Assembly (NCBI GenBank): GCA_023459675.1
Contig: JAEWTC010000170.1
Span: 1-10,377, forward strand
Origin: Bacillota bacterium
Lineage (GTDB): Bacteria; Bacillota; Clostridia; Christensenellales; Aristaeellaceae
Length of the DNA: 10,377 nucleotides
Direction: 5' to 3'
The notes under the pieces are model-generated. The model was not told where the DNA came from. It made no database searches and was given only the letters and a program-made list of their open reading frames with translations. Below are positions 4,403 through 10,377 of the stretch, piece after piece. A program made the translations under genes and the position numbers. Numbering within the stretch: the first letter of the stretch is position 1; every line of letters starts with the position of its first letter.

Positions 4403-5854
4403 ATGAACAGCGTCATCGCACTGGATCAATCCACGGCCGGAACGAAAGCGGCGCTTCTGGATCACGAGGGCCGCATCCGGCAGGTGATCAGCAAAGCGCA
4501 CCGGCAAATGCACCCCGCGCCCGGCCGGGTGGAGCACGACGCGGAAGAGATATGGCAGAATACGTTGGCGCTGCTGACGGAGATTGCAAAAGACACGAAG
4601 CCGGGGGACATCTTAGGGCTGGGCGTTGCCAACCAGCGGGAAACGACCGTGCTCTGGGACCGGCAAACCGGGAAGCCCGTTACCCCCGCCGTGGTCTGGC
4701 AGGATGTGCGTGCAAAGGGCCTGACCGACGGCATGCAAGCTGATGCCGCGGAGATTGAAAAAAGAACGGGGCTTCGGCTCTCGCCGTACTATTCCGCAGC
4801 CAAGGCGGCGGCGGTTCTGCGCGAGCAGCCCGCCCTGTACAAGCGGGCCGAACGCGGGGAGCTGTGCATCGGCACGGTGGACAGCTATCTTTTATACCGG
4901 CTCACAAACGGCGCGGTATTTGCGACCGACGTTTCCAACGCCAGCCGCACGCAGCTGATGCGGCTGGAAACCCTTACCTGGGACGCGGAAATCGCAGGCT
5001 GGTTCGGGCTTCCGCTTTCCGCCCTGCCGGAGCGGATTTTGATGTCGGACGCCGATTTCGGGCAGATTACCGCCATTCCCGCGCTGCGCGGCGTGCCCAT
5101 CGCCGCCGCGATGGGGGACAGCCATGCGTCGTTCTTCGGGCACGGCTGTACGGAACCCGGCATGGTGAAAACCAGCTACGGCACGGGTTCTTCCATCATG
5201 CTGAACGTAGGCGAAAAACCGCTGCGCTCGGCCCACGGCCTGTCGTCCTGCGTGGGGTACGGCAAGGCCGGAAAGGTTTGCTACGTGCTGGAGGGTAACA
5301 TCACCTGCTCCGCCGATACTTTGATCTGGCTCAAGGACGAACTGCAGCTCATACGCGGCATGGACGAACTGGCGCTGGCGCAGACCGTGCCCGATACCCA
5401 GGGCGTGTATCTGGTGCCTGCGTTCGCCGGGCTGGGCGCGCCGTGGTTTGATGAAAACGCCCGCGCCATCCTCTGCGGCATGAACCGCGGCACCGGCAAG
5501 GCGCACATTCTGCGCGCGGCGCTGGAAAGCATCGCGCACCAGAACGCGGACGTGCTGGACGCGATGCAAATGGATACGGGCGCGCCGGTGAGGTTCTTAA
5601 GCGCGGACGGCGGCAGCAGCGTGAACGCGCTGCTGATGCAGATTCAAAGCAACCTCATTCCCTGCCGCGTGCGGGTGTCCGCCGAAAAGGAGCTGACCCT
5701 GTACGGCGTCGGCCGCATGGCGCTGGAACGGCTTGTGCCCGGCGCGTGCGCCGCGGCGCGCAATCCGGCGGTGGAGTATAGCCCGGAGCTCGGCGAAGAC
5801 GAGCGGTTAACGCAGCGCGCAGGCTGGCGCGACGCGCTCAAGAGGTGCCGGTAA
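4403..5854 (+). CDS. Glycerol-kinase-like FGGY-family carbohydrate/polyol kinase
   Basis: The 483-residue protein aligns by eye along its whole length with glycerol kinase GlpK. The phosphate loop is ALDQSTAGTK (6-15), the substrate segment NQRETT (77-82, with Arg79 and Glu80), and SPYYSAAK (127-134) carries the substrate Tyr. GDSHASFFG (238-246) holds the expected catalytic base Asp239, followed by SYGTGSS (258-264). YLVPAFAGLGAPWFD (336-350) and the adenosine motif ADGGSSVN (401-408) complete the fold. It transfers phosphate from ATP to a hydroxyl of a small polyol or sugar in the cytosol. Two differences from GlpK stand out: DQGT is DQST, and the Gln after the catalytic Asp (a glycerol ligand in GlpK) is Ser240, so glycerol is not certain. 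The ATG at 4403 follows GGGAG (4387-4391) at a long 11-nt spacing. The stop overlaps the next gene's start (TAATG). Confidence 0.88.
   Translation: MNSVIALDQSTAGTKAALLDHEGRIRQVISKAHRQMHPAPGRVEHDAEEIWQNTLALLTEIAKDTKPGDILGLGVANQRETTVLWDRQTGKPVTPAVVWQDVRAKGLTDGMQADAAEIEKRTGLRLSPYYSAAKAAAVLREQPALYKRAERGELCIGTVDSYLLYRLTNGAVFATDVSNASRTQLMRLETLTWDAEIAGWFGLPLSALPERILMSDADFGQITAIPALRGVPIAAAMGDSHASFFGHGCTEPGMVKTSYGTGSSIMLNVGEKPLRSAHGLSSCVGYGKAGKVCYVLEGNITCSADTLIWLKDELQLIRGMDELALAQTVPDTQGVYLVPAFAGLGAPWFDENARAILCGMNRGTGKAHILRAALESIAHQNADVLDAMQMDTGAPVRFLSADGGSSVNALLMQIQSNLIPCRVRVSAEKELTLYGVGRMALERLVPGACAAARNPAVEYSPELGEDERLTQRAGWRDALKRCR
5841..5847 (+). promoter_or_regulatory. Ribosome site inside the kinase gene, deciding the dehydrogenase start
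   Basis: AGAGGTG is followed after 6 nt by ATG at 5854-5856, which overlaps the kinase stop TAA (5852-5854). A GTG at 5845 is in the same frame but is itself part of the SD, so ATG is the preferred start. The overlap implies translational coupling. Confidence 0.75.
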
Positions 5855-7218
5855 TGGTCGCCGCGCGCGAACCGCTATTCGAGCAGGCCGCCGCGATTGC
5901 GGATAAGCCCTGCGCCTGCGGGCGGGAACACGCAATGCCCGCGGTGCGCGTCGTGCTGGCCGAAAACGCCTTGGAACAGCTGCCCCGGCTCCTGGCGGAG
6001 CTTGCGGTCCGCAAACCCTTTTTGCTGATGGACGGCAACACGCAGAAAGCCGCGGGCGAACGGGCGGAAGCGCTGCTCCTGGCCGCGGGCATGAAATGCC
6101 AAACGGTTGTCCTGCCCGCAGCGCCGAAACCGCAGGCCGACCTGCGCACGCTGCCCCCGCTTTTAAGCCGGGCGGAGGGCTGCGACTTTGTGCTGGGCGT
6201 CGGCGGCGGCGTGATCAACGACCTGTGCAAGATGCTTGGCCTGCAAATGGGCGTGCGCACAGGCGTCGCGGCCACGGCGCCGTCCATGGACGGGTACGCC
6301 TCCAACTCCTCGGCCATGATCGCGGACGGCGTAAAAACGACGATTTACAACCAGACCCCGGCCTTCGTACTGGGCGATCTTGCGGTGCTTTCCAAGGCTC
6401 CGGCGGCGCTTTGCGGCGCGGGCATCGGCGATATGGCCGCCAAGGCCATTTCCATTGCCGAATGGAAAATCGCGCGGATTGTGACCGGCGAATATTACTG
6501 CCCGCAGATTGCCGGACTGATGCTTTCGGCCTTTAACCGCGCGCTTTCCGGCGCGCAGGGGTGTATGCGCGGGGACGGCCCGGCGATCCGGGAGCTGACG
6601 GAGGGACTGATTTTATCCGGCATGGCGATGTCGATGGCGGGGGTATCGCGCCCGGCCTCCGGCTCGGAGCACACGCTGTCGCACCTGATGGACATGCTCT
6701 CCATTGCGCGCGGGGAGGAACACCGGCTGCACGGCGTGCAGGTGGGCTACGGGGTGCGCGTGTCGCTGTTTCTGTATGAAGCGCTGTTGAGTTACGGCGA
6801 ACAGCCGCCGGAACCGGGCGCGGTGCTGCGCCAGTTTCACGCGGCGCGCTGGGAAACGGAGATGCGGCGGATGTTCGGCGTACAGGCCGATGGGCTGATC
6901 CGCACCGCCGCGGAGGAAGGCAGAAACACCCCGGAAGCGCTCGTCGCTCGGGCACGCAAGGCCTGCGCGGGCTGGGCGGAGATCCGGAGGATTCTGGCGG
7001 AGGTTGTTTCGCTGAAACAGGAAATCACCAACGCGCTGGACGCAGCGGGCATACCGCCGCTGCGCAACCCGCAGGCCCTCGGCCTTTCCCCGGCGGACGT
7101 TGCCGACCTGTTTATGCACAGCAAGGATCTGCGCGCGCGCTACATCATGCCCGCGATGGCGTTTGACCTCGGCCTGCTTCCCTGGCTGCGCGGCCTGCTT
7201 TCGCAGGCGCTGCGGTAA
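5854..7218 (+). CDS. sn-Glycerol-1-phosphate dehydrogenase (AraM/EgsA family)
   Basis: The 454-residue protein is an iron-containing-alcohol-dehydrogenase-fold enzyme that interconverts dihydroxyacetone phosphate and sn-glycerol 1-phosphate with NAD(P)H in the cytosol. It has the N-terminal CACGREH element (20-26) seen in bacterial members. The dinucleotide motif is GVGGGVINDLCK (115-126), and the family signature is ATAPSMDGYAS (140-150). Metal ligands are expected at Asp193 (GIGDMAAK), His273 (SGSEHTLSHLM) and His293 (HGVQVGYG); all are present, so it should be active with Zn or Ni. The extended C-terminal helical part (about 310-454) fits the longer bacterial subgroup, which includes B. 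subtilis AraM of the arabinose operon. It is coupled to the FGGY kinase by a TAATG overlap, so the two products probably act on linked substrates. A related polyol-phosphate substrate is possible. Confidence 0.92.
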   Translation: MVAAREPLFEQAAAIADKPCACGREHAMPAVRVVLAENALEQLPRLLAELAVRKPFLLMDGNTQKAAGERAEALLLAAGMKCQTVVLPAAPKPQADLRTLPPLLSRAEGCDFVLGVGGGVINDLCKMLGLQMGVRTGVAATAPSMDGYASNSSAMIADGVKTTIYNQTPAFVLGDLAVLSKAPAALCGAGIGDMAAKAISIAEWKIARIVTGEYYCPQIAGLMLSAFNRALSGAQGCMRGDGPAIRELTEGLILSGMAMSMAGVSRPASGSEHTLSHLMDMLSIARGEEHRLHGVQVGYGVRVSLFLYEALLSYGEQPPEPGAVLRQFHAARWETEMRRMFGVQADGLIRTAAEEGRNTPEALVARARKACAGWAEIRRILAEVVSLKQEITNALDAAGIPPLRNPQALGLSPADVADLFMHSKDLRARYIMPAMAFDLGLLPWLRGLLSQALR

Positions 7219-7329
7219 CGGGCGGCCGCGGACCGCTTATAAGGGCGGTGGGGCGCGCCGCAGCCCGCTGGCAGCGCGGCCGCGGGCGTAACCGCAACCC
7301 GCAACGATAAAACGAAGGGATGAACGGAA
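7219..7329 (+). other. GC-rich intercistronic spacer with repeated palindromic cores
   Basis: This 111-bp gap is the only long one inside the operon. GCGGCCGCGG occurs twice (7222-7231 and 7276-7285); the cores are self-complementary, so the copies can pair with each other in RNA. ACCGC (7232-7236) also pairs with GCGGT (7245-7249), and GGCGCGCC lies at 7252-7259. No T run follows, so a simple terminator is unlikely. A processing site, partial stop or stability element is possible. No convincing promoter is seen. Confidence 0.45.
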
Positions 7330-8757
7330 ATGGCGACGGATAAGGCGGTTCATTGGGCGAACGTGGAGCACGAAGCGCCCGCCTGGTTTCGGGACGCGAA
7401 GTTCGGCTTGTTTTTTCACTGGGGGCCTTACAGCGTTCCCGCCTATCAAAACGAGTGGTACTCGCGCAACATGTACGCCAAGGGCCTGCCCCAGAGCGAT
7501 TACCATATCAAAACATACGGCAGGCTTTCGGAGTTCGGGTATAAGGATTTTTACAAGTCGTTCACCGGCGCGGGGTTTGACGCGGACCAATGGGCGGAGC
7601 TTGTCGTTCGCGCGGGCGCGCGGTATGCGGGGCTGGTAACCGAGCACGCCGATAACTTTTCCATGTGGAACAGCAAGGTTTCGAAAAACAACTGCGTCAA
7701 TTACGGCCCCCGGCGGGATATCACGGGGCTGACCGCCGAGGCGTTCCGCAAGCGGGGCGTCAAGGTGTTGGCCACCTTCCACCACGCCTGGAACTGGGGC
7801 TGGTTTATGTCCACCGATAACGAGGCGGACGTTTACGATCCCGCCAACGAGAAATACTACGGAAAAGCCCTGCCGCTGGAAACCAACCGCTATCTGCCCT
7901 ACCGCTATCCGGACGCGGAGTTCAACGAGCTGTGGAAAAACAAGGTGCTCGAGGTGTGCGAAGCCTACCGGCCGGACGCCCTGTATTTTGACAGCCGCAC
8001 CTGCATCATCGCCGAGGAGCAGCGTTACGCCATGGCCGAACGCTACTACGAGCTCTGCCCGCAGGGCGTGCTGACCTACAAGCAGGCGGACTTTCCCCTG
8101 GGGATCGGCGTTTTGGATGTGGAAAGAGGCTGCTTTGCGCAGGCCCAAACGTTCCCGTGGCAAACCGACGACCGCCTGGAGGACAACGTCACGTGGTGCA
8201 TCGTGCAGGAACCGAAGTACAGAAAGGCCGAGGCGATCGTGCATCAGCTGTGCGACACGGTTTCCAAAAACGGCAACCTGCTATTGAACATCGGCCCCTG
8301 CACCGACGGTTCCTTTCACCCCGGCGCGGTGAAGGAAATCGAGGCCGTGGGAGACTGGCTGCGCGTTTGCGGCGAGGCGATTTACGGCACGCGGCCCTTT
8401 ACCGTCGCCGCCGAAGGGCCGACGATGACCAAAGACGTGGATTACAACCCCGATATGATCAAGCGGCAGATTGCGGCGGGCAGCGAAGCAAACATGCAGG
8501 CAAACGCCGCCACGAGCAGGGATTTCCGCTTCACCGCCAGGGACGGCGTTATTTACGCCATTGCGCTGGGCTGGCCGGACGACGGGAAAATGCTCGTGCG
8601 GACGCTGGCCCAAAACGCAGCGCGCCCGGCCGTACGGCGGGTGTGGCTGCTGGGGCATGGAGAACCGCTGCGCTTTACCCAGGACGCGCGGGGGCTTTCA
8701 GTGGAGCTGCCGCAGAAAAAGCCGTGCGGCTGCGCGTACGCGCTGAAGATAGAATAA
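7330..8757 (+). CDS. GH29 family alpha-L-fucosidase-like glycosidase
   Basis: The 475-residue protein has the GH29 layout. FGLFFHWGPYSVPAY (25-39) carries substrate His30, and NEWYSRNMY (41-49) the Glu-Trp pair of the fucose pocket. RPDALYFDSR (214-223) holds the nucleophile, expected to be Asp221. The PWQTDD segment lies at 276-281, and VSKNGNLLLNIGP (311-323) closes the barrel. A beta-sandwich tail follows (about 350-475). It should hydrolyse alpha-L-fucosides, with retention. The usual His-His-Asp-Gly-Phe motif reads EHADNF (105-110), so the second His is Ala and the Gly is Asn. That may change specificity. No signal peptide is present, so it acts in the cytosol. The ATG at 7330 follows AAGGGA (7315-7320) by 9 nt. 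The acid/base Glu is not well conserved in this family; Glu265 in DVERG is one candidate. Confidence 0.88.
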   Translation: MATDKAVHWANVEHEAPAWFRDAKFGLFFHWGPYSVPAYQNEWYSRNMYAKGLPQSDYHIKTYGRLSEFGYKDFYKSFTGAGFDADQWAELVVRAGARYAGLVTEHADNFSMWNSKVSKNNCVNYGPRRDITGLTAEAFRKRGVKVLATFHHAWNWGWFMSTDNEADVYDPANEKYYGKALPLETNRYLPYRYPDAEFNELWKNKVLEVCEAYRPDALYFDSRTCIIAEEQRYAMAERYYELCPQGVLTYKQADFPLGIGVLDVERGCFAQAQTFPWQTDDRLEDNVTWCIVQEPKYRKAEAIVHQLCDTVSKNGNLLLNIGPCTDGSFHPGAVKEIEAVGDWLRVCGEAIYGTRPFTVAAEGPTMTKDVDYNPDMIKRQIAAGSEANMQANAATSRDFRFTARDGVIYAIALGWPDDGKMLVRTLAQNAARPAVRRVWLLGHGEPLRFTQDARGLSVELPQKKPCGCAYALKIE

Positions 8758-8797
8758 CTGGGGCGAAAACCCCGATCGAGTATCCGGGAGGGCGAAT

Positions 8798-10377
8798 ATG
8801 CTGTATCCCCAACGCGCCAAGGAAAATCTGGATCCCGCATTGTTTGCAAACCCGACCGCGGAATACCGCGGCGCGCCGTTTTGGGCCTGGAACTGCGAAC
8901 TGAAGGAAGACCGGCTGCTGCGGCAGATTGACGTTTTCCGGGACATGGGGATGGGCGGGTATCATATCCACGCACGCAACGGCCTTGCCACCCCGTATCT
9001 GGGGGAGGAGTTCATGCGCCTGGTGCGGGCTTCCCACGCCAAAGGCGCGCAAAACCAACTGCTCACCTGGCTGTATGACGAGGACCGTTACCCCTCCGGC
9101 ACGGCGGGCGGCCTGGTGACGGCGGGGCGGGAGGACCTGGCGCTGACCTATCTGCTGTTCACCCCGCACGCCTACGGCGAGGTTCCCAGGGAAAAACGCA
9201 TCACCCGCGCCGCCGAGGTCTGCAAGGAAAACGGCCTGCTGCTTTGCCGTTATGCCGTCGTGCTGGACGCAAACGGCCGTCTGGCGTCCTACCGGCGGCT
9301 GGCCTCCGGCGAAGAAGCGCCTCGCGGCGCGTTGACGTATACCGCCTATCGGGAGCGCGTGGCGCCCCAGCGCTGGTTCAACAACAATCCTCCGGGCAAC
9401 GTCATGAGCCCGGAGGCGGTGGACCGCTTTATCGAATGCACCCACGAGCGATACCGGGAAGCGCTCGGCCCGCATTTCGGCAAAACGGTGCCGGGCATTT
9501 TTACCGACGAGCCGCATTTTGTTGCCAAGGGGAACATGAACTTCGCGCAGGCCGGAGAGGACGTCGTAACCACCTTTACCGACGATTTCTTTGAAACGTT
9601 CCGGGCGGCATACGGGTACGACCTGCAGGACAGGCTCCCCGAGCTGTTCTGGGAACGGCCGGACGGCGCGTTGTCCCAGACGCGGTGGCACTATCACGAT
9701 CACTGCGCCCAGCGCTTTACCGACGCGTTCTGCAAGCGGATCGGCGCGTGGTGCGAGAGAAACGGCATCCTGCTGACCGGGCATCTGATGAGCGAGCGCT
9801 ATCTGCTGGGCCAAACCTACGCCATGAGCGAAGCCATGCGCAATTATCCGGCCTTCGGCCTGCCGGGGATCGACGTTCTGACGGACAACCGGGAGTACAC
9901 CACGGCGAAGCAGGCGCAATCGGCCGTGCGCCAGTACGGCCGCCCGGGCATGCTTTCGGAGCTTTACGGGGTGACGGATTGGTCGTACGATTTCCGCGGG
10001 CACAAGCTGCAGGGGGATTGGCAGGCCGCCATGGGCGTTACCGTCCGCGTGCATCACTTGACCTGGGTTTCCATGGAGGGCGAAGCCAAGCGGGATTACC
10101 CCGCGTCCATCGGCGGCCAATCGCCGTGGTTTGGGGAATACAGGCTGGTGGAGGACTATTTTTCCCGCCTGAACACCGCGCTGACGCGGGGCAAGGCGGT
10201 TTGCCGGATCGGGGTCGTGCATCCCATCGAGTCGTACTGGCTTTTATTCGGCCCCGAGGAGCACACCGGGGAAGAGCGCAGGCAGCGCGAGGCGGATTTC
10301 CAGAGCCTCGCGGAATGGCTTGTATACGGCCATCTGGATTTTGATTACCTCTGCGAATCCCTGCTGCCGTCGCAATG
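8798..10377 (+). CDS. GH106-like (alpha-L-rhamnosidase-like) glycoside hydrolase, C-terminus beyond the window
   Basis: The frame is open from ATG 8798 to the last base, giving 526 residues with no stop, so the 3' end is missing. GGGAGGG (8786-8792, 5 nt spacing) sets the start, 40 bp after the fucosidase stop. Motifs typical of GH106-like and related uncharacterised clan-A-type hydrolases are FWAWNCEL (28-35), MGMGGYHIHARNGLATPYLG (50-69) and YDEDRYPSGTAGG (93-105). FTDEPH (235-240) has candidate acidic residue Glu238, and SELYGVTDW (387-395) has Glu388. HHLTWVSMEGEAKRDYP follows at 419-435. Members are often 700-1,100 residues, so perhaps half is visible. No signal peptide is seen; it likely acts in the cytosol on rhamnose- or other deoxysugar-containing oligosaccharides delivered by a transporter outside this window. 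Rhamnosidase activity itself is inferred from distant family likeness. Confidence 0.78.
   Translation, partial: MLYPQRAKENLDPALFANPTAEYRGAPFWAWNCELKEDRLLRQIDVFRDMGMGGYHIHARNGLATPYLGEEFMRLVRASHAKGAQNQLLTWLYDEDRYPSGTAGGLVTAGREDLALTYLLFTPHAYGEVPREKRITRAAEVCKENGLLLCRYAVVLDANGRLASYRRLASGEEAPRGALTYTAYRERVAPQRWFNNNPPGNVMSPEAVDRFIECTHERYREALGPHFGKTVPGIFTDEPHFVAKGNMNFAQAGEDVVTTFTDDFFETFRAAYGYDLQDRLPELFWERPDGALSQTRWHYHDHCAQRFTDAFCKRIGAWCERNGILLTGHLMSERYLLGQTYAMSEAMRNYPAFGLPGIDVLTDNREYTTAKQAQSAVRQYGRPGMLSELYGVTDWSYDFRGHKLQGDWQAAMGVTVRVHHLTWVSMEGEAKRDYPASIGGQSPWFGEYRLVEDYFSRLNTALTRGKAVCRIGVVHPIESYWLLFGPEEHTGEERRQREADFQSLAEWLVYGHLDFDYLCESLLPSQ

Noticed and set aside
4892..5569. A 225-codon minus-strand open frame within the kinase gene
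   Set aside because: The kinase frame carries all FGGY motifs here; the antisense frame has none.
7237..8244. A 335-codon open frame on the minus strand
   Set aside because: Antisense shadow of the GH29 gene; no family motif, no ribosome site.
8760..8773. GGGG/CCCC mini-hairpin between the fucosidase and the GH106-like gene
   Set aside because: Only 4 bp with a 6-nt loop and no T run; too small to call, and the two genes are best read as co-transcribed.
8675..10222. A 515-codon open frame on the minus strand
   Set aside because: It is antisense to the GH106-like gene, whose plus-strand translation has clear family motifs. The minus frame is low-complexity in feel (rich in Arg, Gly, Ala, His), has no SD, and is the usual shadow of a GC-rich gene.

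Overview
The window looks like chromosomal DNA from a fairly GC-rich member of the Bacillota, perhaps a gut-type clostridium. This is inferred from strong GGAGG-type ribosome sites, sigma-A-like promoters (TTGACN, 17-18 bp, TATACT, several with an extended -10 TG), a tRNA with encoded CCA, and leaderless cytoplasmic glycosidases beside an AraM-type dehydrogenase. No marker gene fixes the taxon.

Layout. Positions 1-160 hold a tRNA-Ala(CGC) unit with its -10 box, a leader hairpin and a terminator. A second terminator (181-215) separates it from a convergent 12-TM-type ion/anion permease of the ArsB/NhaD (IT) superfamily (289-1563, minus). Upstream of that lies a cytoplasmic (alpha/alpha)6-barrel glycoside hydrolase (1799-3433, minus) with a very good promoter. 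Its start is a GTG set by an SD, not the longer ATG reading frame. Positions 3582-4343 have no convincing intact gene. They hold a divergent plus-strand promoter, several inverted repeats, two very short ORFs with good SDs, a possible decayed gene, and two clusters of 11-bp-phased CCGTTCA repeats. The second cluster abuts the promoter of the plus-strand operon.

The plus-strand operon (4403 to beyond 10377) encodes a glycerol-kinase-like FGGY kinase, a translationally coupled sn-glycerol-1-phosphate dehydrogenase (AraM/EgsA family), a GH29 alpha-L-fucosidase-like enzyme and a GH106-like (alpha-L-rhamnosidase-like) enzyme cut by the window edge. None of the glycosidases shows a signal peptide, so imported oligosaccharides are probably trimmed inside the cell. 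Deoxysugars such as fucose and rhamnose are normally degraded to DHAP plus lactaldehyde, and DHAP is the substrate of a G1P dehydrogenase. The co-occurrence of kinase, G1PDH and deoxyhexosidases therefore suggests either a specialised glycan/polyol catabolic route or recycling of glycerol-phosphate-decorated glycans. The substrate is not determined by the sequence. The most notable features are this enzyme combination and the phased-repeat control region in front of it.
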